Shown: one piece after another, positions 17,786 through 27,496 of the stretch | Layout: each line of letters starts with the position of its first letter | Position numbering within the stretch: the first letter of the stretch is position 1 | Assembly (NCBI RefSeq): GCF_027925145.1 | Contig: NZ_AP027130.1 | Location: 1,364,001 to 1,428,000, forward strand | DNA: 64,000 nucleotides | Direction of reading: 5' to 3' | Source: Thermodesulfomicrobium sp. WS | GTDB lineage: Bacteria; Desulfobacterota; Desulfovibrionia; Desulfovibrionales; Desulfomicrobiaceae | Made by a program: the position numbers and the translations under genes | Notes under the pieces: generated by a model | The model's database searches: none | What the model was told of the DNA's origin: nothing | The model's input: the letters and a program-made list of their open reading frames with translations, nothing else

Positions 17786-20700
17786 CTAGTAGTCCATACT
17801 CCATTGCACTCCCGCCCCTTGGCGCGAGTCGCCGCCTATTTCCGTGCGCACCCCAAGATTGGGGGTGATTTGCACCTCGACGCGGGTCGTGTCGCCCCCG
17901 CCCAGGCTGCGCTCTGCCCGGATGTGGTAGTCGCCGATCTCGCGATCGATGCCGATGGTGGGATTGTCCTGGGCGTCGGTGCCCACATCGATCCCTGTAC
18001 TGCGGATTTTGGCCTCGAGCTCCTCGAGACCCTTGAGCGCCCCTGCCGCCCCGCGGGGATTGCCCAAGCTTGCTGCTGCTTGGGCCAGGCGCAAGGCCTG
18101 GAAGGCGGAGATCTGTCGCAGGGAGCGGCCAAAAAGCGTGCGCGCCAGGATCTCTTCCGTGGGCAGCGTCGGGGTGGAAGAAAGGTCCAGGTGTAAGGCG
18201 TCCGTGGGCCCCATCAGGCGGGCGGTGGTCTCGATGCCTGGGGCGGTGGCGCGGGCCGTGAGATCCACGAAAGGCCGCCCAGGCTCGGGAAAGTGGATGC
18301 GGCCTTGGGTAAGGTTGAAGCGGCGCCCCAGGAATTGCCAATCCCCTTGGTGCAGGAGCAGTTCTCCGTCGATTGTCGGCTGCGCGAGATTGCCGACGAG
18401 ATGCAGCTGCGCATTCCAGGAACTGGTGAGCCCATGACCTTGGACCGTGGCTGGGGCGGTGGTGCGCAGCCGGAGGTCCACACTCAGGGGCGGAGCGGTC
18501 TTGGCGGTGGGTTGCGTCCCCGCGGCCGGGGGCTCTTCTTCCACCTCCAGCCGCGGGATGGTCGTCAGGTTGCGCGGCAGGCGGATATGGGCCTTGGGGA
18601 TCTCCAGATCGGCGGTGATGCGGCCCGCCTGCTGCCACAGAAGCTCGATGGCGCCTGAGGCCGCCACTTGGGCGGCATCGGTGTCCATGAGGGTAAAGGC
18701 CGCGAGCTGCCCCTGGATGCGGGCGGTATCTTTGAGATCCCACCTGCCGGTGAAGAGGGCCGTGCCGTTGTGGGCGTCTTGACCGTGGAGTGCCAGGACC
18801 ATGCCGTCCGCGGTGGTTTCCACGCGGCCGCGGCCATGCTGGAAGAGGAGGCCCCATTGGAGGTGTTCGTAGCGCACCGCTTCGGCCACCGCCTGCACAT
18901 GCACGCGGGGATCGCTGGATGGCCCGGACACCGTGGCCGTGGCGTTGACCTCTCCGGCAAGGCGTTGGTTCACGAGACCGGCAAGGCCGGGGATGGGGGC
19001 GAGGCTTCCGTGGATGCCCACGCGCGCCTCCAGCGTCTGCCCCACACGGCCTTGGGCGGTGAATCGGGTGGAGCCCAGTTGGAGCTGCCAGGGAGTCCAG
19101 GAGATTTCCTCTTTTCCCAGTGTGAGGCGCAGCGCGGTTGTCTGGGAGAGGGCAAGCCCGAGAATCCGGCCGGAAAGCGCGCTGACCTCGATCCTTTTGG
19201 GGGGAAAGCCCTGATGCGTGCGCACGGTGGCGTGCACCGTGTTGGCCTTGGCCTGGGCGCGGAGTTCTGCCGTCAGCTCGTCCATGGGGCCGACGAGGGT
19301 GAGGAGCGTGGTGTCCAGGGATATGGTTCCGATCTGCGGGCCCTTGAGGGCAAGCCGGGCCTCGAGACGGGAGTCTTGGAGCTCGCCGGAAAATTCCATG
19401 GCGCCGGTTGTCCAGCCTGCGCCGTCCACCTGGCCGTGGCCGTGCGCAGTGATCCGGCGCGTATCTTTTTGGGTGCGTACTGTGGTTTCTGCGCTGAGGC
19501 TCCCCTGCAGACTGGTCCCGAGCCAACGGCTTATGGGGCCAAGGTCCGGGGCGTGGAGCTGGGCTTGGCCCGTAAGACGCATGGCATGGGGATCCCAGGT
19601 CCCGGAGCAGGTCAACTGGTTGGGGCCGGCTTCCAGGCGTCCGGTATCGATACGCAATGCCGTGGATGTATACGCCCCCTGCAGGGCGGCTCTAAGCGGC
19701 ATCCCTTGCGCCGTAGCCGTGGCCTCCAGGGTGATTTGGGGCTGCTGCCAGTGCACCCGGCCGCGAAGGTCGCCAAGCCCCGGTGATTTATCCGTCGGGG
19801 CAAGGTCGACGCGCGGCAGGTGGAAGGTGGCGGTGATGTCGTGGGGCCAGGTGCCTTCCAGGCTTGCCTGTCCTCCGTGCGGGGCCAGGTCGAGCACCCG
19901 GGGCGCAAGGCGCATATCCCCATGCGTGGTGATGCCCTGGGCCGTTACCTGCATGTCCCCCTGGGCGCTGAGCGGCGCCTCCAGGTGCAGCCCGCGCAGA
20001 TGGAGTCTGCCTGCGGTCACAGCCCACTGCGCGGACACCGAAGGGGCCGTGCCCAAGAGGCGGGAGAGTACGAGGGGAAGGGGCGGATGCTCCACGAGGA
20101 GCAAGCGCACCGTCCCTTGGGGGGCAAGGGCCGGGCCGGCGAGTTCCAACTGCCCGCGCCACGGCCCGGGGGATGCCAGGGTGGCGCTCACGTCCCAGCG
20201 GGTCTCCCACGGCCCGTCCCAGGCCACATGGATATCGCCGCTCGCTTCGGCGAAGACGGGATCGCGTCCTTGCGTCCACTGTGCGTGCACCTGCCCAGCG
20301 CACGAGACGCCCTGGGCGTCGTGGTGCAGGCTGCCGCTCCAGGCGGCCGTGAATTCGCCTTGCGTTGCGTTCACGGTGGCGTTCCACGCGCCGCGGCTGC
20401 CGTCCATCCGTCCTTGGGCGGTGACGGTGACCACCGGGTGCACGAGGGCGAGGTGCGGGACCTCGATCCCGTGCGCATCCCAGGTGAGGGTGGCTTCTGC
20501 GTGCAGCGGCTCTCGGGCCCAGGCAGGCAGCGCTTCCCCGGCATGCATTTGCGCATGGACGTGCAGTCGGCGGTCGCCTTCCATCTCCAAGTCGGCGTTG
20601 GCTGCGGCGAGGTCGGCGAGGTGGAGCGTGATCTGGCCGCGCCAGGCGTGCAGGGGACCGCTTGCGGCAAGCTGCATCGTTATGGGGCCGGTAGCGCTGG

Positions 20701-21322
20701 TGAGCAGGCGGTGGAGTGCGCCGCGCTCTTCGTGCACGCGTGCCTGAAGGGAAACTTCCTGCCCGTCTGACTGGCCGTGAAGGCTCAAGGTGCCGTCGCC
20801 CTCGAGATCCTCGAGCGCAAGATCCACCTGCCATTGGGGGGCGTTCCACTGGATGCGGGCCTGGAGGGCGGCCCGAAGGGGGCTTCCCAGTACCGGCGCC
20901 TCCAGCGCCAACTCCTCGAAGGTCGCGGTGTCCACCATCATGAGAGGGATTGAGAACGCTGACGGCGCCGTCGTGCTTGAAGAAGCCTGTGGCAGGCGCA
21001 GCAGCTGCACGCGTGCTGCGTGCATCGTCTCCAGTGCTAGGGCCCCGGAAAGTACCTGACGCCAATGGGGCGTGATGCTGACACGCTGGACGCAGATCCA
21101 GGCTCCGCGGGCGTCTTCCACCTGGATTTGCTCAGCGAAGATGGTCCCTCGGCGGTCGATGTCGAGCCCCACGAGGCTCACGCGCTGCTCGGGGGAGCTC
21201 ACTAGCCACGAGATGCCGCGGGCAAGGAGGTCGCGGCCTGGCTGCGTAGTCAGGCTGAAGGCCGCAACGGTAAGGACGGCCAGAAGGATGCTGCTCGTGA
21301 TGGCGAGGTATCGGCGGGTCAT
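17786..21322 (-). CDS. tamB: TamB-like translocation and assembly module protein
   Basis: A 1178-residue protein with an N-terminal membrane anchor (RYLAITSSILLAVLTVAAF) and a long beta-rich repetitive body, ending in the conserved TamB (DUF490) region with LGGGDTTRVEVQITPNLGVRTEIGG and final WSMDY. TamB spans the periplasm and works with TamA in outer-membrane protein insertion and possibly lipid transport. The start ATG overlaps the tamA stop by one base (TGATG), so the pair is translationally coupled. The reading that starts further upstream would lie inside tamA. Confidence 0.9.
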   Translation of the reverse strand: MTRRYLAITSSILLAVLTVAAFSLTTQPGRDLLARGISWLVSSPEQRVSLVGLDIDRRGTIFAEQIQVEDARGAWICVQRVSITPHWRQVLSGALALETMHAARVQLLRLPQASSSTTAPSAFSIPLMMVDTATFEELALEAPVLGSPLRAALQARIQWNAPQWQVDLALEDLEGDGTLSLHGQSDGQEVSLQARVHEERGALHRLLTSATGPITMQLAASGPLHAWRGQITLHLADLAAANADLEMEGDRRLHVHAQMHAGEALPAWAREPLHAEATLTWDAHGIEVPHLALVHPVVTVTAQGRMDGSRGAWNATVNATQGEFTAAWSGSLHHDAQGVSCAGQVHAQWTQGRDPVFAEASGDIHVAWDGPWETRWDVSATLASPGPWRGQLELAGPALAPQGTVRLLLVEHPPLPLVLSRLLGTAPSVSAQWAVTAGRLHLRGLHLEAPLSAQGDMQVTAQGITTHGDMRLAPRVLDLAPHGGQASLEGTWPHDITATFHLPRVDLAPTDKSPGLGDLRGRVHWQQPQITLEATATAQGMPLRAALQGAYTSTALRIDTGRLEAGPNQLTCSGTWDPHAMRLTGQAQLHAPDLGPISRWLGTSLQGSLSAETTVRTQKDTRRITAHGHGQVDGAGWTTGAMEFSGELQDSRLEARLALKGPQIGTISLDTTLLTLVGPMDELTAELRAQAKANTVHATVRTHQGFPPKRIEVSALSGRILGLALSQTTALRLTLGKEEISWTPWQLQLGSTRFTAQGRVGQTLEARVGIHGSLAPIPGLAGLVNQRLAGEVNATATVSGPSSDPRVHVQAVAEAVRYEHLQWGLLFQHGRGRVETTADGMVLALHGQDAHNGTALFTGRWDLKDTARIQGQLAAFTLMDTDAAQVAASGAIELLWQQAGRITADLEIPKAHIRLPRNLTTIPRLEVEEEPPAAGTQPTAKTAPPLSVDLRLRTTAPATVQGHGLTSSWNAQLHLVGNLAQPTIDGELLLHQGDWQFLGRRFNLTQGRIHFPEPGRPFVDLTARATAPGIETTARLMGPTDALHLDLSSTPTLPTEEILARTLFGRSLRQISAFQALRLAQAAASLGNPRGAAGALKGLEELEAKIRSTGIDVGTDAQDNPTIGIDREIGDYHIRAERSLGGGDTTRVEVQITPNLGVRTEIGGDSRQGAGVQWSMDY

Positions 21323-23049
21323 CAAAAGGCCTGTCCGAAGTTGATATAGATTTGGAATGGGGCGTCGCTGTCGCGTCTTCCTACCACCGGCACGGCGATA
21401 TCCAAAAGCAGCGGGCCGATGGGGGTTGCGTAGCGCAGACCAAGCCCTGCCCCCCAAAAGAGGTCGCCCAGGCGATCGGGGGTGTGCTGGGCAAAGGCGC
21501 CGCCGCCGTCCACAAAGGCGGCGAGCCCCCAGGTGTCGGTGAGGCGCCAGCGCAGTTCCGCAGACCCGTCTACCGCCGCGAGCCCGCCTTCAGGGGTGTC
21601 GTCGGCGTCCAAGGGCCCGGCGCTCTGGGAGGCAAACCCCCGAATGGACTGCGGCCCGCCGGCGTAGAGGCGGACATCTTGGGGCACGCGGCTTCTGCCC
21701 ACACCGGTGATGGCGGCGCTGCGACCGCGCAGGGCCAGGGTCAAGCGCGGGCCCAAGGGAAGGTACATGCGTCCGGATATCGAGGTCAGGAGGAAAGAGC
21801 GGCTTGCGTCCTCAAGGGAGGTGAACGGCTCCACTTGGAAGGTGAGGCGCACGCCCTGGCGGGGATCCAGGAGGTCCACGACGCTCGAGAAGGTCACCTG
21901 CATGGGCGTGGAGAGGAGATTGTGCGTCTCGCGGGTGGTGCCGTCCACGCGGCTCAAGCGATAGCGCAGCCCGCCTTCCACGTTCAGGCGGTTGTCCAGG
22001 TCCATGTTGAGCAGGCTCCCCACGGTGATGCTTCGGGTGCGGTAGGCTTTGGTGGTTTCGTCCAGGGCCTTGCCGGAGAGCACCAAACGTCGGTCCACGC
22101 CGGCTGCGTCCGGAAAGACGAGCTGGGTTTCCCATTGGGAGCGGTCTTGGGACAGGGTGAGGTCTGTGGTGAAACGCTCGCCTGCGCCCAAAAAATTGCG
22201 GTGCTCCCACCCGCCTTCCACCCCGGGGCCGCCGTCGGTGAAGTACCAGAGTCCGGCGCGGACGGTGCGCGGCGCGGCCAGTTGGCCGCGAATGCGCATG
22301 GGCAGCGCCTCTCCTGGAGCGGTATCGTCTTCTTCCACCTGGAGCGCGGAAAAGAGTCCAGTGCGCAGCAGCCGGATGCGGGTGGCGTCCACCGTACGCA
22401 CGTCATAGGGTTCGCCGGGCCGCCACCTGAGGCGGCGTTCGACGTAGGCAGGGTCAAGGGCTGGAGGCGTGTCAATGGTGGTGTTTCCAAAGACGCGGGG
22501 GGCGCCGGGAGCAAGCTGCCAGGTCACGGTGACGGTGCGTGATGCGTGGTGGGCGACCACGCGGCGTTCGGCTAAGGGGCGTGGGTGGCCGTTTTGGCGA
22601 AGGATCGCGAGCAGAGCGGCCTCGGTATCGAGAACGGTGCCAGCGAAATAGGGATGGGGCGCAGATACGGGGGCGAGGCGCTCGGTCAATTGGGCGCGAA
22701 GCTCTCCAGGAAGTTCCGGGGCCTCAAGGGAAGGTTGGGCAAAGGTGAAACGGGGACCGGGGGTGACCGTGAAGGTGACGTCGGTGGCGTTGAGTCCGCT
22801 TGCTACCTCTGCTTGGAAGTATCCGAAGCTTTGAAGGATTTCTTGAAGAGTGGAGGCGTCGCGCCGGAGGCGGAGCTCCTGCTGCAGGGCAGGGACATCC
22901 TGGGGGAGGTCTGGATCGAGAAATTGACTCTCCTGGCGGAAGGCAGTCTCTACCTCGGCAGGGGCGCCGTTGAGGTGGATGGTAAGCGCCCAGGCCAGCG
23001 CAGGCAGGAGAAAGAAGAGGAGGAAGAAGAGGCAAAGAAGGCCACGCAT
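21322..23049 (-). CDS. tamA: TamA-like outer-membrane protein of the Omp85 family
   Basis: A 575-residue protein with a signal peptide (ending near LAWA), POTRA-like repeats to about residue 270 and a C-terminal beta barrel. The barrel has the family motif IRGF in GGPQSIRGFASQ and ends with a Phe (NFGQAF), as expected for an outer-membrane signal. It is partner to tamB, with which it overlaps by one base. The start follows a likely tRNA-Pro unit upstream on the same strand, 145 bases away. Confidence 0.9.
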   Translation of the reverse strand: MRGLLCLFFLLFFLLPALAWALTIHLNGAPAEVETAFRQESQFLDPDLPQDVPALQQELRLRRDASTLQEILQSFGYFQAEVASGLNATDVTFTVTPGPRFTFAQPSLEAPELPGELRAQLTERLAPVSAPHPYFAGTVLDTEAALLAILRQNGHPRPLAERRVVAHHASRTVTVTWQLAPGAPRVFGNTTIDTPPALDPAYVERRLRWRPGEPYDVRTVDATRIRLLRTGLFSALQVEEDDTAPGEALPMRIRGQLAAPRTVRAGLWYFTDGGPGVEGGWEHRNFLGAGERFTTDLTLSQDRSQWETQLVFPDAAGVDRRLVLSGKALDETTKAYRTRSITVGSLLNMDLDNRLNVEGGLRYRLSRVDGTTRETHNLLSTPMQVTFSSVVDLLDPRQGVRLTFQVEPFTSLEDASRSFLLTSISGRMYLPLGPRLTLALRGRSAAITGVGRSRVPQDVRLYAGGPQSIRGFASQSAGPLDADDTPEGGLAAVDGSAELRWRLTDTWGLAAFVDGGGAFAQHTPDRLGDLFWGAGLGLRYATPIGPLLLDIAVPVVGRRDSDAPFQIYINFGQAF

Positions 23050-23153
23050 GCCAAGGCTCTAGTGGGCGCCGTGGGTTGTGGCAAGGGGCCGCAGGGTTTT
23101 GTGCGTAGTATGGCGAGATGGGCTACGTCAAAGCCGCACGGAAGGTCTTGCAG

Positions 23154-23184
23154 CAAAAAAGGCCAGGATGTCGATCCATGGCCT
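23154..23184 (-). terminator. Rho-independent terminator of tRNA-Pro
   Basis: On the minus strand AGGCCA and GGAT (23184-23174, with one bulged base) pair with ATCC and TGGCCT around a CGAC loop, followed by TTTTTT. It begins 11 bases after the tRNA end. Confidence 0.85.
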
Positions 23185-23194
23185 GTTTTTGTCG

Positions 23195-23271
23195 TGGTCG
23201 GGGCGACTGGACTCGAACCAGCGGCCCTCGGTTCCCAAAACCGATGCGCTACCAAACTGCGCTACGCCCCG
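23195..23271 (-). tRNA. tRNA-Pro (anticodon TGG)
   Basis: A 77-base cloverleaf on the minus strand. The acceptor stem CGGGGCG pairs with CGCCCCG, followed by A and an encoded CCA. The anticodon stem TCGGT/ACCGA encloses TTTGGGA, giving anticodon TGG. The T arm reads CTGGTTCGAGTCCAG. Confidence 0.97.
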
Positions 23272-23283
23272 TTGAGGGGAACG

Positions 23284-23313
23284 CCCATAGCGACAAGCCT
23301 TTGGGGGTGTCAA
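23284..23313 (-). promoter_or_regulatory. Probable promoter of tRNA-Pro
   Basis: On the minus strand TTGACA (23313-23308) and TATGGG (23289-23284) are 18 bases apart; the tRNA starts 12 bases after the -10 box. Confidence 0.6.
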
Positions 23314-23413
23314 TCATCAGGGATGGCTTGGCGGCAAAAACACCCCACGCCGTGGTTGACCGAGAATCCTGGAGCAAGGCAAGCAAGGTCAGACACAACG
23401 TTATGGAGGATCT

Positions 23414-24235
23414 ATGGGACGCATGGAGGAGTGGGCAGAGGGGCTGCGGTATGAAAGCCTCCGTCAGGCAGCGGATACCTTTTTTGGGGCCCGCAAGGCG
23501 GTGGAGCGGGACCGTGCACTGCTTATGGACTGGGCGCAGAAGGTGCATCGCATTGCCCAAAAGCTCGAAACATGGACTGCGGCTCTAAGTTGCGTACTGG
23601 GAGGGGAAGCCAACACCCGTGCGTTGTTGGAGCGCTTGGGCGTTCGTCTGCCCGAAGCGCGTCTGTACGAGGTCCAGGCGTGCTTGGTGCAATTTCCCCG
23701 CCCCCATAGCTTCACCCGCCAGGGGCTCTACTGCAAAATCGTCTGGGCGGTGTACGAACGCTGGGCCGATACCCTTGAGGAATACCATCATGGTCGGCCG
23801 TACCCGGACCCAAGCCTCCCGGGCCGCACCCTGCACACCCCGGGATACCAGCAGGTGCTCTCCCTGTGCACCGAGCTCAACGCCCGGATCGAGCATACCA
23901 ACGCGGCCTACCGCCCCTCGGAGAGCTTGGAGTTTGCGCGGCGTTTGGACCCCGCTGCCCAGGACACGGCTTCCATTTTAGGCTGTGGGGCGGAGTTGTG
24001 CTCCCTGGACGCCTCCCTTGCCCTGCCACTGGTGGACCCGGTCTCTCTCGGGCTTGTGCCGTGGCCGGAGCCCCCTGCCGAGGAAGTGGCCCGAGGAGCG
24101 GTCAAAGAAATGTGCCAGCGCATTTACCGAGAGCAGCGCGAGGTTGCTGATTCGGTACTGGAATCGGCCTTTCGGGGGACGGACAAGCGTATATGCCACA
24201 TTGGAAAAACAGCGGGAGCGCCGCAGCACGATTGA
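23414..24235 (+). CDS. Protein of unknown function, 273 residues
   Basis: I do not recognise this soluble, mostly helical protein. It begins MGRMEEWAEGLRYESL and has no signal peptide or membrane helix. A middle segment has Cys and His residues (RQGLYCKIVWAVYERW, then EEYHHGRPYPDPSL, then SILGCGAELCSL), which could bind a metal, but no known motif is clear. TATGGAGGATCT precedes the start. It stands alone between tRNA-Pro and the convergent paaK, and its last codons lie within a hairpin terminator. Confidence 0.7.
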   Translation: MGRMEEWAEGLRYESLRQAADTFFGARKAVERDRALLMDWAQKVHRIAQKLETWTAALSCVLGGEANTRALLERLGVRLPEARLYEVQACLVQFPRPHSFTRQGLYCKIVWAVYERWADTLEEYHHGRPYPDPSLPGRTLHTPGYQQVLSLCTELNARIEHTNAAYRPSESLEFARRLDPAAQDTASILGCGAELCSLDASLALPLVDPVSLGLVPWPEPPAEEVARGAVKEMCQRIYREQREVADSVLESAFRGTDKRICHIGKTAGAPQHD

Positions 24236-24246
24236 AGCGCTCCCGC
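24203..24246 (-). terminator. Terminator of the paaK operon
   Basis: GCGGGAGCGC (24212-24221) and GCGCTCCCGC (24237-24246) are a perfect 10-base inverted repeat, followed on the minus strand by TGTTTTTCC. It overlaps the last codons of the convergent gene at 23414. Confidence 0.8.
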
Positions 24247-24270
24247 GTATTCGGTGGAGGATCGAAGAAG

Positions 24271-25572
24271 CTATTGCTTGGGTCGGAGATCCTGCACCCG
24301 TACCGCCTTGCCTTCGCTTTTGGGCAGAGAGTTGCTCTCCACCAGGTCCACCCGTGGGGTGATGAGGATCTCGTCTCGTAATTTGGCGGCGATGCGCTGC
24401 TGCAGGGCCTTGAGCGCCCGCATGTCTTCCACGAAGAACTCGTCCTTGACCTCCACCTTGACCCGCATCTGATCGAGGAATCCTTCGCGCTCAAGGACGA
24501 TGAGATAATTTTGCCCCACCTCAGGGATGTCCATGAGCACGCTTTCCACTTGCATGGGATAGATGTTGACCCCTTTGAGGATGATCATGTCGTCGGACCT
24601 GCCGCTGATGCGGTCGATGCGGCGATGGGTCCGGCCGCAGGGGCAATGGCCAGGCAGAAAACGGGTGAGGTCGCGGGTGCGGTAGCGGACAAGCGGCATC
24701 CCTTCGCGGGTGAGGGTGGTGAGCACGAGCTCGCCCATCTGGCCTTCCGGTACCGGATCTCCGGTGGTGGGGTCGATGATCTCCGCGATGTAAGCGTCTT
24801 CCCACAGGTGCATGCCGTTTTGCTCCGGGCACTCGAAGGCCACTCCCGGGCCATTCATTTCCGAAAGGCCGTAGGAGTTGTAGGCGCGCACCCCGAAAAA
24901 GGCTTCGATGCGGCGGCGCATGGCCTCGGTATGGGGTTCTGCGCCGATGAGGGCAATGCGCAGGGAAAGGCGTTTGGGATCAAAGTCCATTTCTTCCATG
25001 ACCGAGGCCAGGTGCAGGGCGTAGGAAGGAATGATATGGACTGCTGTAACCCGGAAATCTTCCAGGAGTTTGAGCTGACGTTTAGAGTTGCCCGCTCCGG
25101 CAGGGATAGTGAGGCAGCCCAGGCGTTCGGCGCCATAGTGGAATCCAAGCCCGCCGGTGAAGAGCCCGTAGCCCGCGATGTTCTGGAAGGTGTCGTCGGC
25201 GCGGATGCCGGTCATGTGCATGCAGCGGGCCACCAAGTCGGCCCATGCGGCAAGGTCGTTGTGGGTATAGTACACCACGGTGGCTGCGCCGGTGGTGCCG
25301 GAAGAGGCGTGCAGCCGGGCCATCTGGCGAACCGGGAGGGTGAGCATCTTATCCGGATAAGCGGCCCGGAGGTCATCTTTGGTGGTGCAGGGAAGGTTCC
25401 GGATGTCGTCGACGCTGCGGATGTCCTCAGGACGAATGCCGAGTTCGGCAAAACGCTGGCCATAGAAGGGAGAACGGGCAGCGGCCTCGATAATCGTTTG
25501 TAGGCGAGTGGATTGAACGGCGCGCAGCGTATCCTGGGACCAGAATTCTTCAGGGCAGAAGGCGTGGTGCAT
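24271..25572 (-). CDS. paaK: Phenylacetate-CoA ligase family enzyme
   Basis: A 433-residue ATP-dependent acyl-CoA ligase that forms an aryl-CoA through an adenylate. The P-loop-like signature LHASSGTTGAATVVYYT is near residue 88, the segment NSYGLSEMNGPG near 233, and VRYRTRDLTR and GRSDDMIILKGVNIYP near 300-333. In sulfate reducers such enzymes often act on indolyl- or phenyl-acetate, but substrate cannot be read here. It is the last gene of the rpsF-rpsR-rplI-dnaB unit, 21 bases after dnaB. Confidence 0.9.
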   Translation of the reverse strand: MHHAFCPEEFWSQDTLRAVQSTRLQTIIEAAARSPFYGQRFAELGIRPEDIRSVDDIRNLPCTTKDDLRAAYPDKMLTLPVRQMARLHASSGTTGAATVVYYTHNDLAAWADLVARCMHMTGIRADDTFQNIAGYGLFTGGLGFHYGAERLGCLTIPAGAGNSKRQLKLLEDFRVTAVHIIPSYALHLASVMEEMDFDPKRLSLRIALIGAEPHTEAMRRRIEAFFGVRAYNSYGLSEMNGPGVAFECPEQNGMHLWEDAYIAEIIDPTTGDPVPEGQMGELVLTTLTREGMPLVRYRTRDLTRFLPGHCPCGRTHRRIDRISGRSDDMIILKGVNIYPMQVESVLMDIPEVGQNYLIVLEREGFLDQMRVKVEVKDEFFVEDMRALKALQQRIAAKLRDEILITPRVDLVESNSLPKSEGKAVRVQDLRPKQ

Positions 25573-25593
25573 GGCGTCCTCGGCAGGTTGAGG

Positions 25594-27012
25594 TTAGAGG
25601 CCGTGCTCCGATGGGATCCCCGCATCGGTGAGATTTTCGAATGCCGTGTACTGACCGAAGTAGGCAAGCCGCAGGCTCCCCACAGGGCCGTTACGCTGCT
25701 TGCCAATGATGATTTCGGCGATGTTCTTGTTGGGGTTGTCTTCAGCCTTGTTGTAGGCTGCGTCGCGGTAGATGAAGACGATGACGTCGGCGTCCTGCTC
25801 GATGGCGCCGGATTCGCGCAGGTCCGAGAGCACGGGGCGTTTGTCGGAGCGTTCTTCCACTTTGCGGTTGAGCTGGGCCAGGGCCACCACCGGGATGTCC
25901 AGTTCCTTGGCCAGGGCCTTGAGGCTGCGGGAGATGTCGGAGATCTCCTGTTCGCGGGAGTCTTGGGAGCGGCTGGAGCGCATCAGTTGCAGGTAGTCCA
26001 CGATCACCAGACCGATATTTTTTTCCGCCTTGAGTCGGCGGCAGCGGGCGCGGATCTCCATGGTGGACAGCGCAGGGGTGTCATCGATGAACATGGGCGC
26101 ATGGGAGAGCTCGTCCGCTGCCTGATAGAGGCGGGCCCAGTCTTCGTCGTTGAGGAAACCGGTACGCAGACGCGAAAGGTCGACGCGGGCGTGGCAGCCA
26201 AGCATACGCATCATGAGCTGTTCCATGGACATCTCCAGAGAGAAGATGGCCACCGGCACCCCGTGGTGCACCGCAGCGCGCATGCCCATGTTGAGGGCGA
26301 GCGCCGTCTTGCCCATGGACGGCCGGGCAGCCACGATGATTAGGTCCGAGCGCTGGAGCCCTGCGGTCATGCGGTCGAAATCCAAGTACCCGGTAGGTAC
26401 TCCGGTGATGAGCTCCCCCTGGCCGGCGCGTTTTTCGAGCTGCTCGAAGACTCGGGTGACGAGGTCTTTACTGGAGATGAAGCCCGGCCGCGTTTTGGCT
26501 TCGGCCACGGCAAAGATGCGCTGCTCGGCGTCGTCGAGGAGGCGTTCGGTGTCTTCGGCGTTTTCGAAACAGGAAGTGAGCACTTCCGCTGCGGTTTGGA
26601 TGAGTCGTCGCCGTACCGCCTTGTCCCGGACGATGCCTGCATGAAAGACGGCATTGGCTCCGGAGGCCACAGCATTGGTGAGTGAGGCCAAATACACGGA
26701 CCCGCCCACGGCATCCAATTGGCCATGGGAGGCAAGGTGCTCGGCCACGGTCACCAGGTCCATGGGCTGCCCGCGGCGGTAGAGATCCTCGCAGGCGGCG
26801 TAGATGGTGCGATGGGCAGGAGAGTAGAAGTCGTCGGCACAGAGGATGTCGACGAGTTGGTGGAAGAGTTCGTTGTGGAGAAAAACCCCACCCAACACGG
26901 CCTGTTCGGCCTCCAGGTTGTGCGGGGGAACTTTGCGCAAAAGCTCCGAAGACGCCGCATGCACAGCGTCCTCGGAGCGACGGGAGCTACTCGATGGCTT
27001 CCGTGGGGGCAT
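25594..27012 (-). CDS. dnaB: Replicative DNA helicase DnaB
   Basis: A 472-residue hexameric helicase that unwinds DNA at the replication fork. The N-terminal domain starts at VPPHNLEAEQAVLGG, and the RecA-like domain has Walker A ARPSMGKTALALN near residue 228, Walker B VIVDYLQLM near 336 and the later IGKQRNGPVG. The start overlaps the end of rplI by 26 bases. The order rpsF-rpsR-rplI-dnaB is a widespread arrangement. Confidence 0.95.
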   Translation of the reverse strand: MPPRKPSSSSRRSEDAVHAASSELLRKVPPHNLEAEQAVLGGVFLHNELFHQLVDILCADDFYSPAHRTIYAACEDLYRRGQPMDLVTVAEHLASHGQLDAVGGSVYLASLTNAVASGANAVFHAGIVRDKAVRRRLIQTAAEVLTSCFENAEDTERLLDDAEQRIFAVAEAKTRPGFISSKDLVTRVFEQLEKRAGQGELITGVPTGYLDFDRMTAGLQRSDLIIVAARPSMGKTALALNMGMRAAVHHGVPVAIFSLEMSMEQLMMRMLGCHARVDLSRLRTGFLNDEDWARLYQAADELSHAPMFIDDTPALSTMEIRARCRRLKAEKNIGLVIVDYLQLMRSSRSQDSREQEISDISRSLKALAKELDIPVVALAQLNRKVEERSDKRPVLSDLRESGAIEQDADVIVFIYRDAAYNKAEDNPNKNIAEIIIGKQRNGPVGSLRLAYFGQYTAFENLTDAGIPSEHGL

Positions 27013-27487
27013 CGGCAGCGGGCTCTTGCGCGGCAGGCTGACCCGGCTTGGCGATTTCCACCTGCAGTGTGGCGACCACCTCAGGGTGGAGTTTCACTTC
27101 CACGGTGTACAGGCCCAGGGAGCGGATGGGCTCTGCCAGGAGGATCTTGCGGCGATCCACCTCGATCCCTTGGGCCGCCAGGGCTTCGGCGATCTGGGTG
27201 CTGGTCACAGAGCCATAGAGCTTGTCGTTCTCGCCCACACGCACTTCGATGCGCACCTGGGCGGCAGCCAGCTTGTCCGCCAGTTCCTGGGCCGCGGCAC
27301 GCAGGGCGTTGTTCTTGGCTTCCAGCTTTTTGCGTTCCTGTTCGAAGACCTTGAGGTTGGAAGGAGTGGCCAAAGACGCCAGTCCTTGGGGCAACAGATA
27401 GTTGCGGCCGTAGCCGGGCTTGACGGTGACGATGTCCCCCAGACGGCCCAGATTGTCCACATCGGCGCGCAGAATGACTTTCATCAT
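26987..27487 (-). CDS. rplI: 50S ribosomal protein L9
   Basis: A 166-residue ribosomal protein that binds 23S rRNA. The signature GDIVTVKPGYGRNYLLPQG is near residue 17, followed by the long connecting helix. The C-terminal tail (residues 149-166, Pro/Ala/Glu-rich) extends past the usual end and overlaps the dnaB start. The start may be either of two adjacent ATGs. Confidence 0.96.
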   Translation of the reverse strand: MMKVILRADVDNLGRLGDIVTVKPGYGRNYLLPQGLASLATPSNLKVFEQERKKLEAKNNALRAAAQELADKLAAAQVRIEVRVGENDKLYGSVTSTQIAEALAAQGIEVDRRKILLAEPIRSLGLYTVEVKLHPEVVATLQVEIAKPGQPAAQEPAADAPTEAIE

Positions 27488-27496
27488 GGCAGCCTC

